NCBI GenBank assembly: GCA_018261955.1
Contig: JAGTRK010000002.1
Coordinates: 62,001 to 126,000 of the forward strand
Source of the DNA: Burkholderiaceae bacterium
GTDB lineage: Bacteria; Pseudomonadota; Gammaproteobacteria; Burkholderiales; Burkholderiaceae
Direction of reading: 5' to 3'
Length of the DNA stretch: 64,000 nt
Shown: positions 8,844-20,203 of the stretch, piece by piece
Layout: every line of letters starts with the position of its first letter
Position numbering within the stretch: position 1 is the stretch's first letter
The notes under the pieces: model-generated
Databases searched by the model: none
What the model saw: only the letters and a program-made list of their open reading frames with translations
What the model was told of the DNA's origin: nothing
Position numbers and translations under genes: made by a program

Positions 8844-11708
8844 ATGAACGAAATCAAAATCCGTGGCGCACGCACGCACAACCTCAAAAACATCCATTTG
8901 GATTTACCACGTCAAAAACTCATCGTCATCACGGGTTTGTCGGGCTCGGGCAAATCGAGTTTGGCGTTTGACACCCTGTACGCGGAAGGACAACGTCGTT
9001 ATGTTGAAAGCCTGTCAGCGTATGCGCGGCAATTTTTGCAACTAATGGAAAAGCCCGATGTCGATTTGATAGAAGGATTGTCGCCTGCGATTTCGATTGA
9101 ACAAAAAGCCACCAGCCACAACCCACGCTCCACCGTGGGTACGGTGACGGAAATTCACGACTATTTGCGTTTGTTGTTTGCCCGTGTCGGCACGCCGTAT
9201 TGCCCGCATCACCATCAACCGCTCGCCTCACAAACTGTTTCGCAAATGGTTGACGCGGTGTTGGCACTGCCTCAAGACACCAAATTGATGATACTTGCTC
9301 CTGTGGTGAGCAATCGCAAAGGCTCGCATGAGGATTTATTTGCGCAGATGCAGGCGCAGGGCTTTGTGCGCTTTCGCGTGCGCTCGGGTGGCGGCACGGC
9401 CAATACCTCCGCGCCGCAGATTTACGATGTGGACAATTTACCCACATTGAAAAAAAACGACAAGCACACCATAGAAGTTGTGGTGGATCGCATCAAAGTC
9501 AATGCCGATTTGAAACAACGTGTGGCAGAAAGTTTCGAGACTGCTTTGCGCCTTGCCGATGGCCGCGCGCTCACGGTGGATATGGACAGCAATGTCGAGC
9601 AATTGTTCAGCGCGAAATTCGCTTGTCCTGAGGTGGGTTGTGATTACGCGATTGCCGAGTTGGAGCCGCGTTTGTTTTCGTTCAATAACCCAATGGGCGC
9701 GTGTCCCGAATGCGATGGTTTGGGCAATGTGACCTTTTTTGACCCCAAACGTGTGGTCGCACATCCGAGTTTGTCACTCGCTTCGGGTGCGATTAAAGGC
9801 TGGGACAAGCGCAATGTCTATTCGTTCAGCATGATGCAGGGTTTGTCTCTCAAATACAATTTTGACATCGACATGCCGTTTGAGGAATTGACCGAGGAAG
9901 CGCAACACAAAATTCTCTACGGCTCGGGGCGGCAAACCATTCCCTTTACTTATTTATCGGATAAAGGGCGCGCGGTGGTGCGCGAGCATACCTTTGAGGG
10001 CGTGATTCCGAACCTTGAGCGACGTTACAAAGAAACCGACTCGATGACCATCCGCGAGGAACTCTCGAAGTTGCAAAACGTGCAGCAGTGTCCCGCTTGT
10101 GCAGGTACGCGTCTGCGCGAATCGGCGCGCAATGTGCGCGTGGGCGATGGCAAAACCGCGCGTACGCTACACGAAATCGCCCATTTGGCTTTGCGCGATA
10201 CCTTGGCGTATTTTAAAACCATCGCACTCAAAGGTGCGAAAGCCGAGATTGCCGATCGCATCATCAAAGAAATCACTTTGCGTTTGCAGTTTCTCAACAA
10301 TGTTGGATTGGATTATTTGTCCTTGGAGCGCAGTGCCGATACGCTTTCAGGTGGCGAGGCGCAGCGCATTCGCTTGGCTTCGCAAATCGGTTCGGGTTTG
10401 ACGGGTGTGATGTATGTTTTGGACGAGCCGTCGATTGGTCTGCATCAGCGCGACAACGACCGTTTGATTGAAACCTTGAAACATCTGCGCAATTTGGACA
10501 ACACCGTGATTGTGGTCGAGCACGATGAAGACATGATACGCACCGCCGATTATGTGGTGGATATGGGGCCGGGCGCGGGCGAGCACGGTGGGCAAATCGT
10601 TGCGCGCGGTACACCTGCGGAAATTGAAGCGCATCCTGATTCAGCGACAGGGCATTTCCTCTCAGGCAAACGCCGCATCGAAGTGCCGAAAAAACGCCGC
10701 CCGAAAACCGATAAGGAATTGGTCATCAAAGGCGCGACGGGCAACAACCTCAAAAGTGTGGATTTGCATTTGCCCGTGGGCTTGATGACCTGTGTCACGG
10801 GCGTATCGGGCTCAGGTAAATCCACGCTGATTAACGAAACGCTGTATCTGGCGGCTGCGCGCAAAATCAACCGCGCATCGGAAGAGCCCGCACCGCACGA
10901 GGACATCATCGGATTGGCGCATTTTGATAAAGTGGTTAATGTCGATCAAGCACCGATTGGGCGCACCCCGCGCTCGAACCCCGCGACTTACACGGGTTTG
11001 TTCACCCCCGTGCGCGAGTTGTTCGCCGAAGTACCGACCTCGAAAGAGCGCGGCTATCAACCGGGGCGGTTTTCATTCAATATCAAAGGAGGACGTTGCG
11101 AAGCCTGTCAGGGCGATGGCGTTCTAAAAGTCGAAATGCACTTTTTACCCGATGTGTATGTGCCGTGCGATGTGTGTCATGGTAAACGCTACAACCGCGA
11201 AACCCTTGAAGTGCAATACAAAGGTAAAAACATCCATGAAGTGTTGGAAATGACGGTGGAGCAAGCACATGCGTTTTTCGATGCTGTGCCGAACATTGCG
11301 CGTAAGTTGAAAACCTTATTGGATGTGGGCTTGGGTTATATCACCCTTGGTCAATCGGCAACGACTTTATCAGGTGGCGAAGCCCAACGGGTTAAACTTG
11401 CGCTGGAATTGTCCAAACGTGATACTGGGCGCACCTTGTATATTTTAGACGAGCCGACCACAGGTTTGCACTTTGCTGATATAGAATTGCTTTTATCGGT
11501 GATTAATAAGCTGTCTGATCATGGCAATACTGTGGTGATTATCGAGCACAATTTAGATGTGATTAAAACCGCCGATTGGGTTATCGACATGGGGCCTGAG
11601 GGCGGTGCGGGCGGTGGGCAAATCATCGCACAGGGCACGCCAGAGCAAGTGGCAACAAACCCAGCCAGTGTTACGGGTGCGTATTTAGCACCCTTATTGA
11701 ATCAATAA
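8844..11708 (+). CDS. uvrA: Excinuclease ABC subunit UvrA
   Basis: UvrA is the damage-sensing ATPase of nucleotide excision repair. The 954-residue protein has two ABC modules: Walker [10 protein letters not shown] near residue 32 and GVSGSGKST near 651, each with its own LSGGEAQR signature, and Walker B strings [11 protein letters not shown] and [11 protein letters not shown]. Zinc-binding cysteine motifs are seen as CPEVGC...CPEC and CEAC...CDVC. The length is slightly above E. coli UvrA (940). No frameshift is visible. Only 14 bp separate it from the following plsC-like gene, so some co-transcription is possible. Confidence 0.98.
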   Translation: MNEIKIRGARTHNLKNIHLDLPRQKLIVITGLSGSGKSSLAFDTLYAEGQRRYVESLSAYARQFLQLMEKPDVDLIEGLSPAISIEQKATSHNPRSTVGTVTEIHDYLRLLFARVGTPYCPHHHQPLASQTVSQMVDAVLALPQDTKLMILAPVVSNRKGSHEDLFAQMQAQGFVRFRVRSGGGTANTSAPQIYDVDNLPTLKKNDKHTIEVVVDRIKVNADLKQRVAESFETALRLADGRALTVDMDSNVEQLFSAKFACPEVGCDYAIAELEPRLFSFNNPMGACPECDGLGNVTFFDPKRVVAHPSLSLASGAIKGWDKRNVYSFSMMQGLSLKYNFDIDMPFEELTEEAQHKILYGSGRQTIPFTYLSDKGRAVVREHTFEGVIPNLERRYKETDSMTIREELSKLQNVQQCPACAGTRLRESARNVRVGDGKTARTLHEIAHLALRDTLAYFKTIALKGAKAEIADRIIKEITLRLQFLNNVGLDYLSLERSADTLSGGEAQRIRLASQIGSGLTGVMYVLDEPSIGLHQRDNDRLIETLKHLRNLDNTVIVVEHDEDMIRTADYVVDMGPGAGEHGGQIVARGTPAEIEAHPDSATGHFLSGKRRIEVPKKRRPKTDKELVIKGATGNNLKSVDLHLPVGLMTCVTGVSGSGKSTLINETLYLAAARKINRASEEPAPHEDIIGLAHFDKVVNVDQAPIGRTPRSNPATYTGLFTPVRELFAEVPTSKERGYQPGRFSFNIKGGRCEACQGDGVLKVEMHFLPDVYVPCDVCHGKRYNRETLEVQYKGKNIHEVLEMTVEQAHAFFDAVPNIARKLKTLLDVGLGYITLGQSATTLSGGEAQRVKLALELSKRDTGRTLYILDEPTTGLHFADIELLLSVINKLSDHGNTVVIIEHNLDVIKTADWVIDMGPEGGAGGGQIIAQGTPEQVATNPASVTGAYLAPLLNQ

Positions 11709-11722
11709 CCGAGCGATTAACC

Positions 11723-12346
11723 ATGTGGATTTCATATCTTTTACAGGGTCTCACGCGCATCTTGGTCGGCGCGTATCCACGTTGGATTGGCTGTAAACCC
11801 AATGCCAATCAACGCATCTATATTGCCAATCACACCAGTCATATTGATACCATGGCGATTTGGACGGCTTTGCCCCCCGAGTTACAAAAAACCACCCATC
11901 CTGTGGCGGCATGGGATTATTGGGCGAACAATAAGTTTAAAAAATACATCACCACTCAGGGCTTGAATGCCGTGTATATCAAGCGCAGCAAAGCAGAAAA
12001 CAGCGACGAAGACCCGCTACAACCGCTGTATGACACTTTGGACAAGGGTGATTCGCTGATTATTTTTCCCGAAGGTACGCGCAACAAAGATGCGGTACCA
12101 CAGCCCTTTAAATCGGGCATTTACCATTTGGCCAAACGTTTTCCAACGGTGGAATTCATCCCTGTGTATTTAGAAAATCTCTCGCGCATCATGCCCAAAG
12201 GCGAATTTTGGCCTGTACCACTGGCATGTACGGCGCGTTTCGGTGTGCCCTTGTATTTGCAAGAGGGAGAAGAAAAAGAGGTGTTTTTAGAACGCGCGCG
12301 TCAAGGGGTTATCGATGCCTGTGCGCAAAAAAGTGCGAGCAATTGA
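11723..12346 (+). CDS. 1-acyl-sn-glycerol-3-phosphate acyltransferase family protein (PlsC-like)
   Basis: PlsC-type enzymes acylate lysophosphatidic acid to phosphatidic acid at the inner membrane. The 207-residue protein carries the catalytic HX4D as NHTSHID (about residues 36-42), the FPEGTRN glycerol-phosphate-binding motif near residue 119, and a downstream proline in EFIPVYL. It is shorter than E. coli PlsC (245). It sits 16 bp ahead of a CdsA-like gene, which would use the phosphatidate product. Whether this is the housekeeping PlsC or a second acyltransferase of the YnbC/YnbB type cannot be decided here. Confidence 0.85.
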   Translation: MWISYLLQGLTRILVGAYPRWIGCKPNANQRIYIANHTSHIDTMAIWTALPPELQKTTHPVAAWDYWANNKFKKYITTQGLNAVYIKRSKAENSDEDPLQPLYDTLDKGDSLIIFPEGTRNKDAVPQPFKSGIYHLAKRFPTVEFIPVYLENLSRIMPKGEFWPVPLACTARFGVPLYLQEGEEKEVFLERARQGVIDACAQKSASN

Positions 12347-12362
12347 CCAAGGATGAACCACA

Positions 12363-13337
12363 ATGAATTGGACTGAATACGAACGCTTCATTTTAACCCT
12401 GTTGAGTTTGGTATTTCTCGTGGGCTTGGGGCACATCATTACCTATGTGTCGCTGATTTATGCGGACAAATACCAAAACAAAACCCGTCGCGCGTTTTTG
12501 ATGCGCACCCAACGCTACCTTGGCACGTTTTGGTGGATGTTTTTGATTGCGATTCTAACGGGTTTGTTTGGTTTGGTCGGCGGTCTGATTGCCAGCACGG
12601 TGCTCTCGTTCATCGCTTTACGCGAATTCATTACGCTCACACCCGTCAAAATTGGCGACCACCGCGCGCTGTCGATTGCGTTTTTTGTGCTGATTCCTTT
12701 GCAATACATTCTAATTGGCTTTTCGGAATTTGGCTTATTTACAGTGCTCATCCCCGTGTACGCGTTTTTGCTTTTGCCTGTGTTTACCGTGATACGTCAA
12801 GACACCGACCGATTTCTCACGCGCAATGCGTCTTTGCAATGGGGACTGATGGTGACGGTGTATTGTATCAGCCACATGGTGGCGATTTTAAATATTGAAA
12901 CAGTGCAAGGTTTTAGCAATGGACGTAGGGCGTTGTTTTTATTGTTTTTCTTGGTGTTGGTGCGTGCCTCGGCTTTGAGCCAGCATGTGGCGGATTATTA
13001 TTTACGCAACGCCTCTCGGCGGATTGCTGAGCAAATCAATAGCCGCTACACTTGGAATGGCTTAATCATCAGTGCAATTTTCGCGGCGATTTTGGGCGCA
13101 TCTTTGGCATGGCTCACGCCGTTGGATTCATGGCAAGCGTTCATCGCGGGTGGCTTGATTGCGGTCAGCTCAATACTCGGACGTCTGGTCATGCGCGGCA
13201 TTGCGATGAGCATGGGCATTCGCGATTGGGGTGAAGTCACTGGGCGCGAGCAAGGGGTGTTGGATCGACTGGATGGCATGATTTATGCCGCGCCTGTGTT
13301 TTTCCATTTTGTGCAATTTGTCATCATCAGTTTTTAG
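12363..13337 (+). CDS. CdsA-like phosphatidate cytidylyltransferase (divergent paralogue)
   Basis: The 324-residue polytopic protein (about eight hydrophobic helices) ends with the hallmark GVLDRLDGMIYAAPVFFH of CDP-diacylglycerol synthases, which make CDP-DAG from CTP and phosphatidic acid. The upstream part of the signature is unusual. The K-D pair expected before the loop reads RD in GIRDWGEV, and the HGG normally preceding the (V/I)LDR(L/I)D core is replaced by REQG. This fits the YnbB-like branch better than the essential CdsA. It forms a pair with the preceding acyltransferase. Its stop codon overlaps the stop of the convergent EamA gene (13334-13337). Confidence 0.8.
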   Translation: MNWTEYERFILTLLSLVFLVGLGHIITYVSLIYADKYQNKTRRAFLMRTQRYLGTFWWMFLIAILTGLFGLVGGLIASTVLSFIALREFITLTPVKIGDHRALSIAFFVLIPLQYILIGFSEFGLFTVLIPVYAFLLLPVFTVIRQDTDRFLTRNASLQWGLMVTVYCISHMVAILNIETVQGFSNGRRALFLLFFLVLVRASALSQHVADYYLRNASRRIAEQINSRYTWNGLIISAIFAAILGASLAWLTPLDSWQAFIAGGLIAVSSILGRLVMRGIAMSMGIRDWGEVTGREQGVLDRLDGMIYAAPVFFHFVQFVIISF

Positions 13338-14245
13338 TGGGTCTCGTCCGCCACGCCCCACCAACTGGAGATGAAACTGGCGAAGGCAATCAAAAAGCCA
13401 CCTACCCAAGCGCGCATACTCATCATTTCATGGGCAATTAAAGCACTCGATACCGCACCGACCACCAATTCAAACGGAAAAATCACCACCGCTTGGTGCG
13501 AGGTCAAATACTTGAGTCCGAACTGATACATGCGGTAACTCAACATCAATAAAGCCCCCGTCAATACAATCACCGCCAAAGCAGGCAACCACATGTCGGC
13601 GCGTGGTAAGTGCGAACCCGATTCAAACTGCAGCCAAACGCCACCGACCACAATCGCACCAAAACCATAGACAAAGGCTTGCACCTCCGAGCGCATTTTG
13701 CTCACATGGCGCACTTGTACATTGAGCAATGCCGAGGCAAAACCCGCACCCAAGCCCGACCACTCAGCGGCATTGGCAGGCAAGGGCAAACCTTTGGTGG
13801 GGTCATACAGCATCACCATCGCGCCGAGCAGTCCGAGCGCAATCCCGAGCCAACCCGCCCAATTGGTGCGTTCGCCAAAAATCAAAGTTGCCATCAAACC
13901 TGTCCACACGGGCATCAGGTAAAACAGCAACATCACGCGCATCACCTCTCCGTGCACCATGCCCCACGTGAAGCCGAGGTTTGAGAATGCTGCGCTGACT
14001 GCCATTAAAATCAAAGCGGGTTTGGAAATACTCGCCAACTCAGTGCGCAGATGGGTGCGTGCCAACACCAACGCGAATACAGTTGCCGCCATACTGATGG
14101 CAATCCCCACACCCATGCCGCTCATGCCACAGTCGTACAGATAACGAAACGCCAACCATGACAGCCCCCAAAATAGGGCGACGTAAATGAGCGCGATACG
14201 GGCGAGGGTGATTTGTGGTAACTGATTTGACAGACGGTTATTCAT
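13334..14245 (-). CDS. EamA/DMT-family transporter
   Basis: The product is about 303 residues with roughly ten hydrophobic segments in two EamA halves (YVALFWGLSWLAFRYLY at the start, and GERTNWAGWLGIALGLLGA closing the first repeat). The family exports amino acids or other small metabolites; the substrate is unknown. I chose the ATG at 14243-14245, since the 20 residues upstream from 14305 are not membrane-like. The gene converges with the CdsA-like gene and lies downstream of glpK on the same strand, with 79 bp between glpK and its start. Confidence 0.85.
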   Translation of the reverse strand: MNNRLSNQLPQITLARIALIYVALFWGLSWLAFRYLYDCGMSGMGVGIAISMAATVFALVLARTHLRTELASISKPALILMAVSAAFSNLGFTWGMVHGEVMRVMLLFYLMPVWTGLMATLIFGERTNWAGWLGIALGLLGAMVMLYDPTKGLPLPANAAEWSGLGAGFASALLNVQVRHVSKMRSEVQAFVYGFGAIVVGGVWLQFESGSHLPRADMWLPALAVIVLTGALLMLSYRMYQFGLKYLTSHQAVVIFPFELVVGAVSSALIAHEMMSMRAWVGGFLIAFASFISSWWGVADETH

Positions 14246-14324
14246 AAGAAATGATTGAAAAGCAGGCAATGGCTGGCATTGTACCGCATTGTGTTGAGGA
14301 TGCACGAGTCAAGGCAGCGAGTGT

Positions 14325-15827
14325 TTACTCGTTTGCCCACGCCAAACTGGCGCGTATTGCGCGTTGCCACTGCGCGGCTTCGCGTGCCAATGCCTCGGTG
14401 GGGCGGGTGCGGTGAAATGTTTTATCCACTTGCCACAATCGTGCAATTGCATCGCGGTCGCGCCAATAACCCACCGCCAAACCCGCCAAATACGCTGCGC
14501 CGAGCGCGGTGGTCTCGGTGATTTTCGGGCGTACCACCTCAACGTCCAACACATCGGCTTGAATGCGCATGAGCAAATTATTTGCAGTCGCACCGCCATC
14601 CACGCGCAGCGTGGCAATGTCCATGCGTGCATCGGCACTCATGGCGCGCAGCACGTCGGCGGTTTGATACGCCAACGCATCGAGGGCGGCGCGTGCCAAA
14701 TGCGCTTTGGATGAACCACGCGACAAGCCGAATATCGCGCCGCGTGCGTTCGGATTCCAATGTGGCGCGCCCAATCCAGCAAATGCAGGAACAAAGGTCA
14801 CGCCGCCGCTGTCGGCGACACTGGCGGCCAAAGGCTCAATTTCATGCGAATGGTCAATGATGTGCAACTCGTCACGCAACCATTGCACCACCGCGCCACC
14901 GATGAAGATACTGCCTTCAAGTGCATAACAGATTTCATCACCGATTTGCCATGCAATGGTGGTGAGTAGATTATGAGTGGAGGGGGCGGCAAACCCACCT
15001 GTGTTCATCAGCATAAAGCAACCCGTGCCGTAGGTGTTTTTCACCATACCCGCTTGCCAACATGTCTGTCCAAACAAAGCGGCTTGCTGATCGCCCGCAA
15101 TCCCAGCAATCGCAATCGGCGCATCAAACACATGGGATGTGTGCCCGTATACCTCTGAGGACGTGCGCACTTCAGGCAACACCGATGAGGGAATGTCAAA
15201 TAATGCCAATAATTCCTCATCCCATTGGCGCGTGCGAATGTTGAACAGCATCGTGCGCGCCGCATTGCTCACATCGGTGATGTGCAGTGCGCCGCCCGAG
15301 TTTTTAGCCGTGAGATTCCAAACAAGCCATGTGTCTATCGTGCCAAACGCCAAGCGATTTTGCGCCGACAATTCACGCGCACCTGCAACGTTGTCAAGCA
15401 ACCATTTGAGTTTGGTCGCAGAAAAATACGGGTCTAAACGCAAACCTGTTTTTTGATTGATTAAGGCATCGTAACCTTGCTCTGAGAGTGACGCACACAG
15501 CGCGGCGGTTCGGCGGTCTTGCCAAACAATTGCGTTGTACAAAGCCTTGCCCGTGTGCTTGTCCCACAGCACCGTGGTTTCGCGCTGATTGGTGATGCCG
15601 ATGGCGGCAATGTCCTGTGCGGATAGCTTGAGTTTTTGCAATACTTCCAATGCGACTGCCGACTGCGTCTGCCAAATTTCGTGCGCGTCGTGCTCGACCC
15701 AGCCCGATTGCGGATAAATTTGCGCAAACTCCCTTTGCGCCATGCCGACGATGCACCCCGCGTGGTCAAACACAATCGCACGCGAACTGGTCGTGCCTTG
15801 GTCAAGCGATAGCATATAGCGATTCAT
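14325..15827 (-). CDS. glpK: Glycerol kinase GlpK
   Basis: GlpK phosphorylates glycerol to sn-glycerol-3-phosphate. The 500-residue FGGY-family protein starts with the phosphate-1 loop [15 protein letters not shown] and has [26 protein letters not shown] split across the glycerol site, then [13 protein letters not shown] and a C-terminal [25 protein letters not shown] precedes the ATG at good spacing. No glpF, glpD or glpR is adjacent. A glpQ at 32845-34026 elsewhere in the window could supply glycerophosphate. Confidence 0.97.
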   Translation of the reverse strand: MNRYMLSLDQGTTSSRAIVFDHAGCIVGMAQREFAQIYPQSGWVEHDAHEIWQTQSAVALEVLQKLKLSAQDIAAIGITNQRETTVLWDKHTGKALYNAIVWQDRRTAALCASLSEQGYDALINQKTGLRLDPYFSATKLKWLLDNVAGARELSAQNRLAFGTIDTWLVWNLTAKNSGGALHITDVSNAARTMLFNIRTRQWDEELLALFDIPSSVLPEVRTSSEVYGHTSHVFDAPIAIAGIAGDQQAALFGQTCWQAGMVKNTYGTGCFMLMNTGGFAAPSTHNLLTTIAWQIGDEICYALEGSIFIGGAVVQWLRDELHIIDHSHEIEPLAASVADSGGVTFVPAFAGLGAPHWNPNARGAIFGLSRGSSKAHLARAALDALAYQTADVLRAMSADARMDIATLRVDGGATANNLLMRIQADVLDVEVVRPKITETTALGAAYLAGLAVGYWRDRDAIARLWQVDKTFHRTRPTEALAREAAQWQRAIRASLAWANE

Positions 15828-15928
15828 AACACATCCTTATCTGCCCATATGGATAAATCAGGGCTGTCTTGCGTTTTTGCCATTATAATGTCGCATTCAA
15901 TATTTAATGATTTTTTATAGGAAAAAAC

Positions 15929-16753
15929 ATGAACGCATTAGAACAACTGATTGATACCGCTTGGGAACAACGCACCGAATTTAGCCCAAAATCCGCACCT
16001 GACGAAGTGCGTGTGGCGGTCGCGCACGTATTGGCGCAACTCGATGCAGGCACGTTGCGCGTGGCAGAGAAAAAGAACGGCCAATGGCAGGTCAATCAAT
16101 GGGTGAAAAAAGCGGTCTTGTTGTCATTTCGTTTAGAGGACAACGCCGTCATGCCCGCAGGTGGATTCACACAGTTTTATGACAAAGTGCCGAGCAAGTT
16201 TGCCAACTACACCGAAGCGGATTTCGCAGCGGGTGGTTTTCGCGTGGTGCCACCCGCCGTGGTGCGTCGTGGTGCGTATATTGCGAAAAACGTCGTGCTC
16301 ATGCCTTCGTATGTGAATATCGGCGCGTATGTCGATGAGGGTACGATGGTGGATACTTGGGCGACGGTCGGCTCGTGTGCGCAAATTGGTAAAAACGTAC
16401 ATTTATCGGGCGGTGTCGGCATCGGCGGCGTGCTCGAACCGATGCAAGCGAACCCGACCATCATTGGTGACAACTGCTTTATCGGCGCGCGCTCAGAAGT
16501 CGTTGAGGGCGTGATTGTTGAGGACAATTGCGTGATTAGCATGGGCGTGTACATTGGTCAATCGACCAAGATTTATGACCGCACCACAGGTGAAGTCACT
16601 TACGGTCGCATTCCCGAAGGCTCGGTGGTGGTGTCGGGTAATCTGCCCAGTGCGGATGGCAAATACAGTCTGTATTGTGCGGTCATTGTGAAAAAAGTCG
16701 ATGCGCAGACGCGCAGTAAAACCAGTATCAATGAGTTGTTGCGTGGTGACTAA
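15929..16753 (+). CDS. dapD: 2,3,4,5-tetrahydropyridine-2,6-dicarboxylate N-succinyltransferase DapD
   Basis: DapD transfers succinyl from succinyl-CoA to tetrahydrodipicolinate in the succinylase branch of lysine/diaminopimelate synthesis. The 274-residue protein shows the left-handed beta-helix hexapeptide pattern through residues 100-220 ([33 protein letters not shown]) and ends with the usual [18 protein letters not shown]-like tail. A perfect TATAAT (15884-15889) lies 39 bp before the ATG, without a good -35, and a TAGGA ribosome site precedes the start. dapE follows three genes later. Confidence 0.97.
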   Translation: MNALEQLIDTAWEQRTEFSPKSAPDEVRVAVAHVLAQLDAGTLRVAEKKNGQWQVNQWVKKAVLLSFRLEDNAVMPAGGFTQFYDKVPSKFANYTEADFAAGGFRVVPPAVVRRGAYIAKNVVLMPSYVNIGAYVDEGTMVDTWATVGSCAQIGKNVHLSGGVGIGGVLEPMQANPTIIGDNCFIGARSEVVEGVIVEDNCVISMGVYIGQSTKIYDRTTGEVTYGRIPEGSVVVSGNLPSADGKYSLYCAVIVKKVDAQTRSKTSINELLRGD

Positions 16754-16795
16754 AAGTGCCCATGTTGGCCACACATTAACCGCAAAGGAATTGTT

Positions 16796-17461
16796 ATGAA
16801 ACCAGCATCCAAACGAATATTGTTTTTAGCCAGTATGGGTTTATTGGCACACATTGGGGTTGCAAGTGCTCAAGCGACCGATACGAATGTTGCTACCACG
16901 TCCACGGTGTCAGATGTGACACAATCGACCAACGTGGCTTTGCCCGTGTTGGACACTGCATCTGACAAGCGCAACTTTGATTTATTGCAAGGTCAATGGC
17001 GGTGCCAAAGTTCAGTGACGGGTGCGAATGACGAGCTTAAACTCAATATGAGCATGGTGTCCAACGAGTATTTTCAGGGCGGACTTTGGACTGGGCAAAG
17101 ACACGATAATATTTCAGTCCGTCTGCTCGGAGACGATGGTCAATGGGTGAGTGGATATGCCTATGTGATTGAACGTGGGCGCAGCGTCATTCAAAAAATT
17201 GTCAATAATGTGATTTATGAGCGCATGGTCAGCATGGATGACGACCAGTGGGTCGGCGTGGATGACAATGCCGCTGGGCAATACATTCGCAAAGTGTTTT
17301 TCCCGAGTATGGTTGCTTTAGCAGAGCAACAAATGCGTGAGCAAAAAACCCGCCTGTTTTATATTGATCAACTGGATGAGGAGCGTTTGGTTTATCACGA
17401 TGACTCAACGCCTGCCACGCAATCGACTTGCCAGCGTGTGACTTTAAATCAACCTTTTTAA
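16796..17461 (+). CDS. Secreted protein of unknown function in the dap cluster
   Basis: I do not recognise this 221-residue protein. It has a signal peptide (about residues 1-26, ending GVASAQA), then a Thr/Ser/Val-rich stretch to about residue 55. A globular part follows with KRNFDLLQGQWRCQSS, where the FDLLQGQWRC pattern recalls small lipocalin-like calycin domains that open with a GxW motif. A second cysteine near the C-terminus (STCQRVTL) could pair with the first. It lies 42 bp after dapD and 9 bp before the yffB-like gene, so it is probably co-transcribed with them. Nothing connects it biochemically to lysine synthesis. Confidence 0.7.
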   Translation: MKPASKRILFLASMGLLAHIGVASAQATDTNVATTSTVSDVTQSTNVALPVLDTASDKRNFDLLQGQWRCQSSVTGANDELKLNMSMVSNEYFQGGLWTGQRHDNISVRLLGDDGQWVSGYAYVIERGRSVIQKIVNNVIYERMVSMDDDQWVGVDDNAAGQYIRKVFFPSMVALAEQQMREQKTRLFYIDQLDEERLVYHDDSTPATQSTCQRVTLNQPF

Positions 17462-17470
17462 AGATGTGAC

Positions 17471-17821
17471 ATGATTACACTGTACGGCATTCCCAATTGC
17501 AACTCGGTTAAAAAAACCCGTGCTTGGCTTGAAGCGCACGACATCGCCTATCAATTCCACGATTTTAAAAAATCGGGCATTGATGTGATGACTTTGAAAA
17601 AATGGTTAAAAAGCATTCCATTGGATGTGCTCATCAATAAGAAAGGCACGACTTGGCGTGGACTGAGCGACGCAGAAAAAGCCATGGCGAATACGCCTGA
17701 AACCGCGATTGAGTTGATGATGAACAAAACCAGCGTCATCAAACGACCCGTGGTGGTGTGTGACGCACAGATTTTCGTGGGGCATGATGAGGATGCTTTA
17801 CAAAAATTGCTGCCTTCTTAA
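17471..17821 (+). CDS. ArsC/Spx-family thioredoxin-fold protein (YffB-like)
   Basis: The 116-residue protein has the YffB-type start ITLYGIPNCNSVKKTRAWL, with a single cysteine (Cys10) followed by KK, and the ArsC-fold C-terminal SVIKRPVVV. In E. coli yffB also sits directly upstream of dapE, so the position supports the call. YffB is a glutathione-dependent reductase homologue without proven arsenate activity. Two residues of the ArsC arginine set cannot be placed with certainty, so I avoid calling it arsenate reductase. Confidence 0.88.
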   Translation: MITLYGIPNCNSVKKTRAWLEAHDIAYQFHDFKKSGIDVMTLKKWLKSIPLDVLINKKGTTWRGLSDAEKAMANTPETAIELMMNKTSVIKRPVVVCDAQIFVGHDEDALQKLLPS

Positions 17822-17829
17822 AAAAGCCC

Positions 17830-17939
17830 CGTCATTGCGACCCTCGAATGATTGTATCGAGGGGAAGCAATCCAAGCGAACCACATATATATGGTGTACT
17901 TCGCTGGATTGCTTCGCGGTGAATCTGCTCGCAATGACG
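17830..17939. repeat. 110-bp imperfect palindromic intergenic repeat
   Basis: The left end CGTCATTGCGA (17830-17840) is repeated inverted as TCGCAATGACG (17929-17939). Inside, GAAGCAATCCA-AGCGAA (17864-17879) matches inverted CTTCGCTGGATTGCTTC (17899-17915). A smaller internal hairpin CCCTCGA...TCGAGGG occupies 17841-17863 and the centre holds ATATATAT. It fills most of the gap between the yffB-like gene and dapE. Palindromes with a GTCATTGCGA...GAAGCAATCC pattern are, to my recollection, widespread interspersed bacterial repeats. I see only this copy in the window. Confidence 0.8.
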
Positions 17940-17999
17940 CAATCTGACATCCGAAAAAATAGAACCACGAAAGCAACCCAACGATTACCCCTGAATTGA

Positions 18000-19163
<1,164 letters not shown>

Positions 19164-19165
19164 AT

Positions 19166-20170
19166 TTAAAGGGTTTTCATTGTTTTCCAAAACCTTGCCA
19201 CATCCGTACAATCAAAATCACTGCCACCCAAAAACCGCCAAGCATGCAATAAGACATCGACTGGATTGAGCGCGTCCAACTCAGGTGCTTGTTCGCTTTT
19301 TGAGAGTTTTTCACCCGCTGCATTGCACAGTATAGGTACATGGTTGTACTGTGGTGTGGGATAACCGAGGGCTTGCTGCAGGGCAATTTGTCGCGCAGTG
19401 CTCTCGCGGATGTCCTCACCGCGTACCACATTGGTGATGCCTTGATAGGCATCATCAATGACTACGGCCAGTGCGTATGTCCACTCATTGATTGATAGCG
19501 CGCCGCGTTTCACCACAAAATCATCGACAGTTTGCGTGTGCTTGTGCCCTGTTTTATCCGTCCAAGTAATCATCTGACTGTCTGCTCGAAAACGCCATGT
19601 GCGTATGGTTGCGCCCTCTTTTATACCTTGCGCACAGCAGTGTGTTCTGAAGTTTTGTGTCATTTGGCTGCGTGTACAGGCACAGGGATACACTTGGTTT
19701 TGGGCGCGCAGGCGTTCAAACTCAGCGCGATACGCGGCAAAGCGACGGGTTTGCCACAAGACAGGTTCATTAAATTCAAAACCCAAAGACTGCAAAGTTG
19801 CCAATTGATGCTCACCCGTCGCATGTGTACAGCGTGAGGTATCCACATCCTCCATACGCACCTGCCAAACGCCACCATGCCAATGCGCATGTAGATACGA
19901 TGCCAGTGCCGTTACGAGTGAGCCTTGATGCAGTTTGCCCGAAGGTGAGGGCGCAAAACGCCCAATATACGGCGGGTGTGGATTGCGCTTGAATGCTTGT
20001 GCGTGTGCCCAAGCCTGTGCCAGCCAAGTGTTGGGCTGGATGTGTTTGGGTAAGGGTGTTGAAAGATGAGCATTCAAAATCGTAGGCGCATTCAAAAATT
20101 TAAATATTTTTATGTTGCGGGTTTTGACTGGAGCGGACCTGCGGTATTGTACAATAGCGGCTGTTACCAC
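19166..20170 (-). CDS. gluQRS: Glutamyl-Q tRNA(Asp) synthetase (GluQ-RS)
   Basis: GluQ-RS attaches glutamate to queuosine in tRNA(Asp). It resembles the catalytic half of glutamyl-tRNA synthetase: GRFAPSPSGKLHQGSLVTAL is the HIGH-type motif region and KLSKSEQ the KMSKS equivalent. A zinc-type CACTRSQ...CAQG cysteine set follows CPxA-like YPCAC. There is no anticodon-binding domain, and the length (334 or shorter) fits. The start is uncertain. No ATG occurs in frame before the core; the coordinates use a GTG at 20170, but TTG codons at 20095 or 20077 (about 303 residues) give a more family-like N-terminus. It is divergent from dnaE, with 33 bp or more between starts. Confidence 0.88.
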   Translation of the reverse strand: MVTAAIVQYRRSAPVKTRNIKIFKFLNAPTILNAHLSTPLPKHIQPNTWLAQAWAHAQAFKRNPHPPYIGRFAPSPSGKLHQGSLVTALASYLHAHWHGGVWQVRMEDVDTSRCTHATGEHQLATLQSLGFEFNEPVLWQTRRFAAYRAEFERLRAQNQVYPCACTRSQMTQNFRTHCCAQGIKEGATIRTWRFRADSQMITWTDKTGHKHTQTVDDFVVKRGALSINEWTYALAVVIDDAYQGITNVVRGEDIRESTARQIALQQALGYPTPQYNHVPILCNAAGEKLSKSEQAPELDALNPVDVLLHAWRFLGGSDFDCTDVARFWKTMKTL

Positions 20171-20203
20171 ATTTTAGTTTTCTCACAGTTCAATCCCACC
20201 ATC

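Noticed and set aside
20066-20203. 46-residue N-terminal extension of DnaE
   Set aside because: The added residues are not DnaE-like and overlap the divergent gluQRS; the PHP domain begins right after the ATG at 20204.
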